DNA of 21,924 nt from a virus. Position 1 is the first letter of the stretch; the number at the start of each line of letters is the position of its first letter. Below, piece by piece: positions 14,116 to 21,326 of the stretch. The position numbers were made by a program, and so were the translations under genes. The notes beneath the pieces were generated by a model that saw nothing but the letters and a program-made list of their open reading frames with translations, searched no databases and was not told the origin of the DNA. Location: positions 1-21,924 of IMG/VR virus record IMGVR_UViG_3300032053_016284; one strand, 5' to 3'.

Positions 14116-14712
14116 TCAAGTCTTTTTGAATGTATGTCCTCCGGCAGAATTTCTTTTACCATTTATATTTCTACTAATACTTTCTATTGCTATGTTCATT
14201 TTTTCTGATGCATCTTTTAAACTATTAAATTTTTCATTAGATTCTATATATTGAACAGAAATCATTTTATGTCTGTTGGCTTCTTTTGCTTTTATTTTCG
14301 ACTCTTCTGAATGAATTTTTCCAAAACTAGGACATTTCTCACCCGTTTTGCCATACATGGGATTATTTTTACCCTTAACATCAGCATGATTGATTGAAAT
14401 TTTCTTTTTAGATTCTTCCGAATGAAGACCGTAAGTACCACCATTTTTTTGGTTATAACCAAATTCAATTGATTGAAACTTTTCTATATAAAAACATTCT
14501 AAAATATCTAATTCTTCTTTATTGTTTGCTTTATCAAGAATTAATTTATCAAAATTATCCCATCCATATTTTTTAATAGAATTATGAATTTTATTACTAA
14601 TTTTATTGTTATTATATTCACGCATACGTCTTTTAAAATCAATAGTCTGTCCTATATAAACTTTATTATTAATTTTATTAATTAAAATATAAATAGTACC
14701 ATAAATTTTCAT
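14116..14712 (-). CDS. Free-standing GIY-YIG homing endonuclease (Seg-like)
   Basis: This 198-aa protein has the GIY-YIG domain at its start: YGTIYILINKINNKVYIGQT, the catalytic Arg in DFKRRMREY, then LDILECFYIEKFQSIEFGYN with the catalytic Glu, and NQKNGG. The C-terminal part has NUMOD3-type repeats (LHSEESKKKIS, KGKNNPMYGKTGEKCPSFGK, IHSEESKIKAKE) and a terminal NUMOD1/IENR1-like segment (FNSLKDASEKMNIAIESISR) that bind DNA. The ATG overlaps the stop of the 62-aa gene (ATGA). It sits at the 3' end of that gene and seems to have displaced the native tail. Confidence 0.93.
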   Translation of the reverse strand: MKIYGTIYILINKINNKVYIGQTIDFKRRMREYNNNKISNKIHNSIKKYGWDNFDKLILDKANNKEELDILECFYIEKFQSIEFGYNQKNGGTYGLHSEESKKKISINHADVKGKNNPMYGKTGEKCPSFGKIHSEESKIKAKEANRHKMISVQYIESNEKFNSLKDASEKMNIAIESISRNINGKRNSAGGHTFKKT

Positions 14713-14897
14713 ATCAGTAGTTTTCTTCTTTGTTCAATTATATAATTTAATTCTTTTAATAAAGATTCTCGTCTCATTTGAGATAAAAAATGATCATGAT
14801 CTAATTGTCTACATAAATGCATGATTTCATATGTAAGGAGATCATAAGTCTTACGATATAAACTGGACACTGGAACCGGAGGCGGTTTGGGTGACAT
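14709..14897 (-). CDS. Small helical protein, 3' end probably altered by endonuclease insertion
   Basis: The 62-aa frame starts at the ATG at 14897, chosen because TAAGG lies 6 nt upstream. A longer frame from a TTG at 14942 lacks such a site. It begins SPKPPPVPVSSLYRKTYDLL and ends in a helix ELNYIIEQRRKLLI. It overlaps the SbcC-like gene by 47 nt. The GIY-YIG gene starts on its stop codon. The displaced frame beyond the endonuclease looks like its former C-terminus. Function is unknown. Confidence 0.65.
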   Translation of the reverse strand: MSPKPPPVPVSSLYRKTYDLLTYEIMHLCRQLDHDHFLSQMRRESLLKELNYIIEQRRKLLI

Positions 14898-16758
14898 GTA
14901 CAACCTTATCGAACACTTCAGATAATTCACTAGTATGTTCAATTAACAAGATTAACTTATCTTTGGACAATACTTTCAACATATTCAAAGCTTCCATTTT
15001 ATTTTCTACGGTCATACCATCTAGGCTTTCATCAAAGGCAAACCAACCCAAATTCTTACCAGTCCGTAAAGATAAAATATTACTTACAGCAAGATCTATG
15101 GCAAGATTAGTAGAACAACGTTCACCACCAGAAAGGCGTCTGAATGGTATCTCCTGTCCACCTTTATAGGTTTTTAGGACTATTTCCTTTTTTATCTTGC
15201 CATTCTTATTCAATTTAGATGTATCAAATTTAATACAAAATGTTTTAGCATTAGGTAAATGTTGAATAAAATCAGATACTTCTGAACTTATCATCTTCAA
15301 GGTGTCTTCAGTAACTAATCTCAAAAAATCCTTAGTGGCATTTAAAATTTCTTTTTCATTATTCATTTGAACAATTATTTTATTTTTAGATTGTTCAATC
15401 AATTCTAATTCTGCGTTCAAATCAACTAATTTACCACAATTTACCTCAAAAACATTAGAATATCTGGTTATGTTATTTTTTAATTGATTAATTTGATCAT
15501 TTAATGAATTTATTCTAACATTGTAATTATCGGTTAATGCAATTTTTTGTTTACGTAGACTTTTTAATTTTTCTTCGTTTAAAGCTCTATTTGAGCCAGT
15601 CTGCTGTTTTTCAAATGACAATTTACTTAAATCTTTATTAATTATATCAGATTCTTTATTAAGATCAGTTATTTGTTGATTTCTTTCTTTATATTTTTCA
15701 AGTACGATATTTAATTCATTTGTATTAAAAATTAAAGATTCTTCATCTTTTTCAATTTGAAATAGTTTTTCATTGCAATTTTTAATTAATAATAAATTAT
15801 TATTCCATTGTTGTTCACAAGTAGGACACTTATTAGCATTTAATTTTATTAAATCACTATTAATTTTATCTTTTTGTTTTATATTATTTTTAAATGAAGA
15901 TATTTTCTCATTTAAAAGAGCTATATCTTTCATAACACTTTTTTGATCTAAAGACAATTTTTCTCTTGATGTTACGACACCATCAAGCTCTGCCATCTTG
16001 ATATCAATTTCTTGATTTACTTCAAAAAGTGTCGAACCATCATCCATTTTTACTAGAATTTCTAACTCTAAAATATTTTTATCAATTTCGTCCGAATTAC
16101 CAATTTTTTCATTTACTACAGTTTTTTCTAGTAATTCTAATTTTGAAATTTCTTCCATTTTGATAGTTTCATCATCAGCAATTTTAGCAGCTTGTGTTTC
16201 GGCCAAATTCCAAGTTACAAGCCTCTTATTGTCTTTTTGTACTAGTTGATCTTCCAAAATTTTCAAATTTATTTCTGATTTTTCTATTACAGATTCAAAA
16301 TCCATCAAAGATAGTAATTCAGATAAGAAATCTTGTTTTTCTGATGGTTTTAAAGTAGAAAAATTACCAACATCACCTTGTCCTCGGTAGGACATGGTAG
16401 ACATGAATTTTGGATCAATTAAGATTTCTGATATTTTTTTAGGAACGTCAGCACCACTAACTTTGATTTTATCATATTCCAATTTAAAAAAACCATTTCC
16501 TCTTTGTAAGATAAAATCTTGATTTTTGACTGATAAAATCAATTCTACGGCTATATCTTCCTGATTATCCCAATTGATAAATTCACTAGCTGGCTCTGAT
16601 AAAAAATCCAGACAATAAGCAATCGCCTTAAGAATAGAAGATTTTCCAGAACCATTATCGCCATGAAGCAGTAATAATCCTGATGATGGAAAATCTATAG
16701 TTTGTTCTTGTTTGAATGAACCAAAGTTTTTTAATTTTAATTTTTTAAGTTTAATCAT
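14851..16758 (-). CDS. SbcC/Rad50-like (T4 gp46-type) recombination ATPase
   Basis: This 635-aa SMC-like ATPase has an N-terminal Walker A LLHGDNGSGKSSILKAIAY (about residues 31-48), then a long coiled coil. The zinc-hook motif ANKCPTCEQQW is at about 308-318, with the second coiled coil after it. The ABC signature FRRLSGGERCSTNLAI is at about 539-553, Walker B LGWFAFDES at about 570-578, and the switch LLIEHTSEL. With an Mre11/SbcD (gp47) partner it would process DNA ends for recombination-dependent replication. No such partner lies in the window. It is shorter than bacterial SbcC (about 1000 aa) and close to phage gp46. It overlaps the start of the 62-aa gene by 47 nt. Confidence 0.92.
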   Translation of the reverse strand: MIKLKKLKLKNFGSFKQEQTIDFPSSGLLLLHGDNGSGKSSILKAIAYCLDFLSEPASEFINWDNQEDIAVELILSVKNQDFILQRGNGFFKLEYDKIKVSGADVPKKISEILIDPKFMSTMSYRGQGDVGNFSTLKPSEKQDFLSELLSLMDFESVIEKSEINLKILEDQLVQKDNKRLVTWNLAETQAAKIADDETIKMEEISKLELLEKTVVNEKIGNSDEIDKNILELEILVKMDDGSTLFEVNQEIDIKMAELDGVVTSREKLSLDQKSVMKDIALLNEKISSFKNNIKQKDKINSDLIKLNANKCPTCEQQWNNNLLLIKNCNEKLFQIEKDEESLIFNTNELNIVLEKYKERNQQITDLNKESDIINKDLSKLSFEKQQTGSNRALNEEKLKSLRKQKIALTDNYNVRINSLNDQINQLKNNITRYSNVFEVNCGKLVDLNAELELIEQSKNKIIVQMNNEKEILNATKDFLRLVTEDTLKMISSEVSDFIQHLPNAKTFCIKFDTSKLNKNGKIKKEIVLKTYKGGQEIPFRRLSGGERCSTNLAIDLAVSNILSLRTGKNLGWFAFDESLDGMTVENKMEALNMLKVLSKDKLILLIEHTSELSEVFDKVVHVTQTASGSSVQFIS

Positions 16759-16830
16759 TTGAATTCTAAAATATCAAGATAATGATTATAAATCCATTAA
16801 TCTCTATCTACCCAATTTCTTAAATTTTAA

Positions 16831-17040
16831 TTAAAAAAAGGAACAACGAATATCCAAATCATCAGATAGCTCTACAGGAGGACCTCCACATAATTCGGTT
16901 ACGCCGTGATTCAATAATGCAAATTCATCAGAAAATCTACAAATTTCTGCAGTGGAGCCCGCATGTATTTCGAATGTAGCCGAATGAAAATCACCAACAC
17001 CTTTATTAAGGTGATAAGAAGGCTCTAAAACAAATTTCAT
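16831..17040 (-). CDS. Small protein, tandem paralogue B
   Basis: This 69-aa protein begins KFVLEPSYHLNKGV and contains LNHGVTELCGGPPVELSDDL and DIRCSF. The pattern LxPxYxL ... LNxGVTELxGG ... D-x-DI-x-x-SF is shared with the adjacent gene at 17037-17255, so the pair arose by duplication. The genes overlap by ATGA. No known family is recognised. It does not have a signal peptide or membrane segment. Confidence 0.7.
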   Translation of the reverse strand: MKFVLEPSYHLNKGVGDFHSATFEIHAGSTAEICRFSDEFALLNHGVTELCGGPPVELSDDLDIRCSFF

Positions 17041-17255
17041 ATCTTATATTCCTCAAAAGAAGCAAATATGTCAACGTCTTCTGCCCACTTATAGTTCACG
17101 CCACCTCTAAGTTCAGTGACACCTCGATTCAAAATATCAACTTCGTTATTCAAATAATAAGAATTGAGACCACCTAAACTAATAACCGTACGAAGTTTAT
17201 ACGTTAAATACAAGCATTCTGCAAGATCATATGTTGGTAACAAAGTTGTTTTCAA
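17037..17255 (-). CDS. Small protein, tandem paralogue A, TTG start
   Basis: This 72-aa protein begins KTTLLPTYDLAECLYLTYKL and contains LNRGVTELRGGVNYKWAEDV and DIFASFEEYKI. It has the same LxPxYxL ... LNxGVTELxGG ... DVDIxxSF frame as its neighbour. The start codon is TTG overlapping the upstream stop (TTGA), and its position agrees with the paralogue's start. The paralogues differ mainly in the segment between the two conserved ends. Confidence 0.7.
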   Translation of the reverse strand: MKTTLLPTYDLAECLYLTYKLRTVISLGGLNSYYLNNEVDILNRGVTELRGGVNYKWAEDVDIFASFEEYKI

Positions 17256-17593
17256 TGTATATTTTTCTTTTTTGGATTTGTTGCTGTTTGTTCTTCGGAC
17301 ATGTCGTGTTGTTGATGTACTTCCATTTCAGAAGTCTGAGCAATCATTCTAAGGCTTTCACCAATATCCGTCAAGCAATATATCAACTTTTCTTCAAACG
17401 AAGTTTTTACTAAATCCATATCATCGGCATTAGCTATTAACGCATCAGTTGTTCCAGAATCTCTTAATACTAATTTTTCTTGACCGTCTTCTGGATCTAC
17501 AAAGTGGGTAACTAATAAAAATATATTGCTTGGGGCTCCGTCATTTTTTTGTAATTCTAACTTAAAACTATATAAATCACCCTTTTTAAACAT
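17252..17593 (-). CDS. Unknown 113-aa protein with disordered tail
   Basis: The protein begins FKKGDLYSFKLELQKNDGAP, with beta-like strands to VLRDSGTTDALIANA, then a helix LIYCLTDIGESLRMIAQT and a polar, low-complexity C-terminus (HQQHDMSEEQTATNPKKK) that is probably unstructured. It lies 4 nt after the FmdB-like gene and overlaps the next gene by TTGA. No family is recognised. The position downstream of groEL suggests shared transcription. Confidence 0.6.
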   Translation of the reverse strand: MFKKGDLYSFKLELQKNDGAPSNIFLLVTHFVDPEDGQEKLVLRDSGTTDALIANADDMDLVKTSFEEKLIYCLTDIGESLRMIAQTSEMEVHQQHDMSEEQTATNPKKKNIH

Positions 17594-17597
17594 TCTA

Positions 17598-17858
17598 TTA
17601 TTCTTCTTTTTTGAATTTCTTTAAAAAATCATCCGCTGCATCTTTTCTTAAATCGGCTCTATTGGTATCGTATTCTACAGTGCGGGGCATAAATCCATTA
17701 TCTATAATTTCAACAGCATTGGATGTTGGTCCTGAAATGATTCTTTCTAAAAATCCACCACAAGAACCACAAGGGATAACCCCCTTAACGTCTTCTAAGC
17801 GAAGAATGATTTTTGAAATATTATTTTGACACGTATTACAAACATAATTTATGAGCAT
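17598..17858 (-). CDS. FmdB-like zinc-ribbon protein
   Basis: This 86-aa protein begins LINYVCNTCQNNISKIILRL and continues IPCGSCGGFLERIISGPTS, giving two CxxC pairs arranged as in the FmdB-type zinc ribbon (often annotated as putative regulatory proteins). It continues to NGFMPRTVEYD and ends in a charged helix. The function of phage FmdB-like proteins is not established. The gene lies 14 nt after the groEL stop. Confidence 0.75.
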   Translation of the reverse strand: MLINYVCNTCQNNISKIILRLEDVKGVIPCGSCGGFLERIISGPTSNAVEIIDNGFMPRTVEYDTNRADLRKDAADDFLKKFKKEE

Positions 17859-17872
17859 AAAAGCTCCTATAT

Positions 17873-20629
17873 TTAAGATTCTTCTAACATAAAACTATTA
17901 TCGGGCGTATATCCATCCATTTCTGATTGCAGTCTAACGCTTTTACCTGATTGCTGACGTTCATATTCATCATCTCTTTGAAATACGCAAATTCCACCTA
18001 AAGTACCAAGTAAACTAGAAATACTAATAGCAGATCTAACAGCTTCCATAACTGCCGGTACGCTATCTAGCAATTTCAATTCGAAAGGATCACCTAATTG
18101 CTTAGTAAGAGCATTATATACTTCATATTCGTTTCTAACCAAATGATCTAATATTGAACGTCTTTCAGAATCACTTAAACCTGAATTTTCCAATAAAATC
18201 AACAAGGGTTGAGTAAAAGCTGGCCCCAAGACCTTTTTTACTACTAAACTATCAAATTCCATGGCTTTTAGGCTAAGATTAAGTAAAATGCGACCACCAC
18301 CAGGCAAAACTCCAGTCCTGGGAGCACCACGTAAGGCGCAGATGGCATCCTCTGCTCTATCCTTGGTTTCCCTAACCTGACTATCAGATACGTCTCTAAT
18401 GGTCAACTTAGCTATACCACCAGTCAACCTTCCAATTCGTTCATCTAGAATTGATTTTTCAAATTTAGATGTAGTTGCACTATCTCTTCTAATTTGCAAT
18501 TGGGCTACTCTTTGTAGAATAGTGGCCTCATTCCCTGCACCATGTACAACTGAAACAAATCGGGCCATTTCAAATGACGTTCCTGTTTGACCCAAATCTG
18601 AGGGAACACCTTGTGATAACGGATAATTAACTGAATTAAAGATTTTACCACCTGTAAAAGCAGCCATATCTCTTAAGAAATCATATCGTGAATTAGCTAA
18701 AGCATCTACCGGAGTTAAGCATGGTATAATCTTAAAAGTAGAGCTACTCTGAATTTTAGCCAATTGAGCCACGACGGAATTATTAAACTGATGAGCCATT
18801 ATTACAAAATTTGTTGAAGTTTTATTATTTTGAATATATTCTTGTTCGAGTAGTTGAAATAATCTACCCAAACCAGCCATATCCATAACATTTCCATCTA
18901 CTAAAATGAATGATGGATTTTCTAAGATTATTTTAGAATTAGATTGATCAATGAATTCATTGGAAAATCGACCACAACTTTCCTCAAAACCTTTGTTTAC
19001 AACATATCCACTGACTTTAGATACACCAAAACCATGAGATCCGCCTTCTTCTGCCAAAGTAATATGACCCCTATCACCAACCAAGTTAAAGGCTTCAAGA
19101 ACAGTTTGTGATAAAACATCATCACCGTTAGTTGAAACTTTAGCGACCATCAAAAGTAATTCATTATAATTATCTTTGTTGACTTTAATTGCTTTGCTTT
19201 CAATGTAAGGAACACAAACAGTTTCAAAAAAAGCAGTTATTTCACGCACCGCTTGCTGTGGACTATATTGTTTGTTGTCCTTTAAAAATTGACTCATGTT
19301 TTTCATAATAGCTTGAGCTAATACTGTTGCTGTGGTGGTATTATGAGTAGCGATGAATCCATCAGTAATATACAAAGAATTTTCATTACTGACCTTGATA
19401 CATTGCATTTCTGTAAACTGCCCAGTTTTTTCTACGCTTATAATCTTATTGCCATATTTATTTCCTTTTAATTCATAAATTCTATGAATTGGATTTTCCG
19501 AATATGAGCCAGAATCTCGATCTCTATGATGAATCTTACTGTAAATAGATTTGCCCAAACTTTTCATCAAATCAGAGATGTCGTTTTTTAAAAAATCACT
19601 AACAGTGCTAAACTCAAAAAGACTTCTTTTATTAAAAAAACCATCAGTGTTCATTAATCCTTGTAATAATTGTTCACGATTATCTTTACTAGAAAATAAA
19701 TATCGCTTAGGAATAAATTTAGTTTTGCTTTTTGTATTTTTTAAGCCTAATTCATCCAATAAATCGCGGATAGATTTACCTTCGTTATTCACACCTGTGA
19801 TTTTGATTCGAAAACTATTCTTATTATCAATATAAGATATATTAGTCTGAATTCCTTTGGGAAATTTTAATTTATTAATTATATGTTGTTTCGATTTACC
19901 TAACCAAATTTCAATACTTCCACTCTCTCCAAGAGAGCCATCGCCTAGCAATACACCTAACAAATAAGGATCTATAGAAAATTCATTTTCTGCAAATTCC
20001 GGATATGATTTTTCTATGTAATATTTAAATTTTTTCTGATTATTATTTGTAATTTCTACAAAGTCATTTATAATTTCTTCAGTCTTAATGACTTTTTTAG
20101 AACCGTAATTAGTAGTGACACTCCATAAGTGATCTGCGCAACATTCTACTATACTATTATCTTCAAATGTTATTTTAATTATTTCTTTTTGTCCCTTTGG
20201 AAAAACCCCAAGCACTCTTTGTACGGTTCCGTTCGTACCACAAATTTTCATTCCCACTTGAACGTCTTTCATTGAAATAAATCCAGAAGGAGTTAAGATT
20301 TTACTCCATAATGGTTGCGGACCATCGCCCGCGCTTTCAACAGTTTTCACAGCTGCATCACGAAAAGCCTCTAGAATAACTTGCTGCACTGAATTTCTAA
20401 ATCCTAAAGAACGAGCAACCGTAACACCGTCTTTAGTTTGATATGGAGCCAATCCAGGATCTGCTCTTTCAATTAAAATTGTTTTACCATGTGGTCCTAA
20501 GGTAGAACCTACCATTTCAGCGATCAAATCAACTGTTTCAATAATAATCTTTTCTAATTCAAAACTGGATGGAACTATGATTTTAGATGCTGATTTTATT
20601 TTCTTTAATTCAGTGTCCATAAAACTCAT
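17873..20629 (-). CDS. groEL: GroEL-type chaperonin interrupted by a class 3-type intein
   Basis: This 918-aa precursor has a 327-residue intein at residues 104-430, leaving 591 aa of chaperonin. It would fold phage or host proteins using ATP. Conserved blocks are MVGSTLGPHGKTILIERADP, QTKDGVTVARSLG (ATP/Mg site), AGDG joined after splicing to TTTATVLAQAI, TKDRAEDAICALRG and VLPGGGRILLNLS. The catalytic Asp of the GDG motif is kept. The C-terminus lacks the Gly-Gly-Met tail of bacterial GroEL. No groES gene is in the window. AGAGG precedes the ATG at 20629. It is the first gene of the leftward block, directly downstream of the non-coding control region. Confidence 0.93.
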   Translation of the reverse strand: MSFMDTELKKIKSASKIIVPSSFELEKIIIETVDLIAEMVGSTLGPHGKTILIERADPGLAPYQTKDGVTVARSLGFRNSVQQVILEAFRDAAVKTVESAGDGPQPLWSKILTPSGFISMKDVQVGMKICGTNGTVQRVLGVFPKGQKEIIKITFEDNSIVECCADHLWSVTTNYGSKKVIKTEEIINDFVEITNNNQKKFKYYIEKSYPEFAENEFSIDPYLLGVLLGDGSLGESGSIEIWLGKSKQHIINKLKFPKGIQTNISYIDNKNSFRIKITGVNNEGKSIRDLLDELGLKNTKSKTKFIPKRYLFSSKDNREQLLQGLMNTDGFFNKRSLFEFSTVSDFLKNDISDLMKSLGKSIYSKIHHRDRDSGSYSENPIHRIYELKGNKYGNKIISVEKTGQFTEMQCIKVSNENSLYITDGFIATHNTTTATVLAQAIMKNMSQFLKDNKQYSPQQAVREITAFFETVCVPYIESKAIKVNKDNYNELLLMVAKVSTNGDDVLSQTVLEAFNLVGDRGHITLAEEGGSHGFGVSKVSGYVVNKGFEESCGRFSNEFIDQSNSKIILENPSFILVDGNVMDMAGLGRLFQLLEQEYIQNNKTSTNFVIMAHQFNNSVVAQLAKIQSSSTFKIIPCLTPVDALANSRYDFLRDMAAFTGGKIFNSVNYPLSQGVPSDLGQTGTSFEMARFVSVVHGAGNEATILQRVAQLQIRRDSATTSKFEKSILDERIGRLTGGIAKLTIRDVSDSQVRETKDRAEDAICALRGAPRTGVLPGGGRILLNLSLKAMEFDSLVVKKVLGPAFTQPLLILLENSGLSDSERRSILDHLVRNEYEVYNALTKQLGDPFELKLLDSVPAVMEAVRSAISISSLLGTLGGICVFQRDDEYERQQSGKSVRLQSEMDGYTPDNSFMLEES
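19340..20320 (-). other. GroEL class 3-type intein with LAGLIDADG endonuclease
   Basis: This 327-residue intein begins PQPLWSKILTPSGFISMKDV, without the N-terminal Cys/Ser/Ala nucleophile of class 1. Block B is VECCADHLWSVTT (Trp169 of the precursor), block F has EMQCIKVS (Cys410), and block G is GFIATHN (Thr428, His, Asn430), followed by +1 Thr. Trp, Cys and Thr at these places are the W-C-T set of class 3 inteins, in which the block F Cys makes the first attack. The endonuclease motifs are YLLGVLLGDGSL and LLQGLMNTDGFF. It lies between GDG and TTT of the ATP-binding motif. Confidence 0.9.
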
Positions 20630-20664
20630 TTTCAGTACCTCTGGTTATTAAATAAGTGTAATAG

Positions 20665-20693
20665 GATTTATTGCCAAGTATTTTTTGTGTCAA
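20665..20693 (-). promoter_or_regulatory. Weak candidate promoter for the groEL block
   Basis: On the minus strand TTGACA (20693-20688) is followed after 17 nt by TAAATC (20670-20665), a weak match to TATAAT. It lies about 40 nt before the groEL ATG, so its position is right. A phage sigma factor could read another motif, so this is only a candidate. Confidence 0.35.
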
Positions 20694-20733
20694 TGAGTAT
20701 TTTCGGCTCAGATATTCGGAGATTTAGGCAATT

Positions 20734-20753
20734 GTGACATTTGTGTGACATTT
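20734..20753 (+). repeat. Tandem direct repeat GTGACATTT
   Basis: GTGACATTT occurs at 20734-20742 and again at 20745-20753, separated by GT. The 11-nt period (about one helical turn) is compatible with two adjacent protein-binding sites between the groEL candidate promoter and the rest of the control region. No matching protein is known. Confidence 0.4.
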
Positions 20754-20892
20754 TAACTTTTTACTTGACAAGATATTAATTTTAATTTACCTATAAAATG
20801 TTGCTTTATCAAACTGTCAATAACAAATTTAATCTCTATCTTCGAGAATAAAATTATTCATTCTAACCTATTAAAAACAAGTTGAAAATAAG

Positions 20893-21002
20893 AGGTAAAG
20901 ATAATTCAATACATGATATTTATATTATATGTAATTAAATTATCTAAATTATCCATAATCTGACTTATCCAAGAAACCTAATGTAATATAACATCTTTAC
21001 CT
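20893..21002. repeat. Long-spaced 10-bp inverted repeat
   Basis: AGGTAAAGAT (20893-20902) and its perfect reverse complement ATCTTTACCT (20993-21002) are separated by 90 nt of AT-rich DNA. Two copies in opposite orientation could be operator half-regions for the rightward promoter downstream or part of a large stem. Only this perfect 10-bp match is counted. Confidence 0.5.
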
Positions 21003-21049
21003 TGTCTTATCAATATAGATTTATATTTATTTTTAAAGCTAGAAGTGTG

Positions 21050-21065
21050 TTTTTTGGCCAAAAAA
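21050..21065. repeat. Perfect palindrome T6-GGCC-A6
   Basis: TTTTTTGGCCAAAAAA is a perfect 16-bp palindrome ending 9 nt upstream of the -35 box of the rightward promoter. It has no loop, so it is not a terminator. The A/T runs could act as an UP-like or bend element, or the palindrome as an operator. Confidence 0.5.
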
Positions 21066-21074
21066 ACCTGAGTC

Positions 21075-21103
21075 TTGACTTACTGTGGAAAAATCAGTAT
21101 CAT
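21075..21103 (+). promoter_or_regulatory. Sigma-70 type promoter for the rightward genes
   Basis: TTGACT (21075-21080) and TATCAT (21098-21103) are separated by exactly 17 nt, with five of six consensus bases in each box. The start of transcription would be near 21110, about 35 nt before the ATG at 21144. This suggests recognition by the host's main sigma factor, hence early expression. Confidence 0.75.
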
Positions 21104-21143
21104 ACAAGTATAGAAAACTTATTCTCATTATAGAGAGGTTATT

Positions 21144-21317
21144 ATGAATAATAAAGAATATCGTGAAGATTTTGACTTATTGTTACAAGAAACTGAACAA
21201 GAAATTGAATGGTATGATATTCAGTTGAGTCAGGAATATAATCTTTCTCAAGAGAATAAAAAGAAACTTTTAAAGAAGAAATTTGCTATTCTATCTTCAA
21301 TAAAAAATGAAATCTAG
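21144..21317 (+). CDS. Small 57-aa charged protein (unknown)
   Basis: A 57-aa frame follows the promoter directly. AGAGG lies 5 nt before the ATG. It is almost entirely helical and charged (NKEYREDFDLLLQETEQEIE, then NKKKLLKKKF), with an acidic first half and a basic second half, like a short helical hairpin. It is the first gene of the rightward transcript and ends 9 nt before the peptidase ATG. Its early promoter fits a small host-takeover protein, but no family is recognised. Confidence 0.7.
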   Translation: MNNKEYREDFDLLLQETEQEIEWYDIQLSQEYNLSQENKKKLLKKKFAILSSIKNEI

Positions 21318-21326
21318 TAGAAAATA

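Larger units (their letters stand above)
20630..21143. promoter_or_regulatory. Divergent non-coding control region
   Basis: About 510 nt of AT-rich non-coding DNA separate the leftward groEL block from the rightward genes. I see no ORF of note. It holds a tandem pair of GTGACATTT (20734-20742, 20745-20753), a 10-bp inverted repeat with arms at 20893-20902 and 20993-21002, a palindrome of T6-GGCC-A6 (21050-21065) and the promoters listed separately. A replication origin is possible but not shown. Confidence 0.55.

Noticed and set aside
17231-17413. A hydrophobic plus-strand frame resembling a small membrane protein
   Set aside because: It is opposite the 113-aa gene and the tandem paralogue, which are supported by overlaps and by paralogy. 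The hydrophobic look comes from reading AT-rich codons backward.
20765-20797. A plus-strand TTGACA with a TATAAA downstream
   Set aside because: The spacing is 21 nt. At the normal 17 nt the hexamer is TACCTA, so it is not a convincing promoter.
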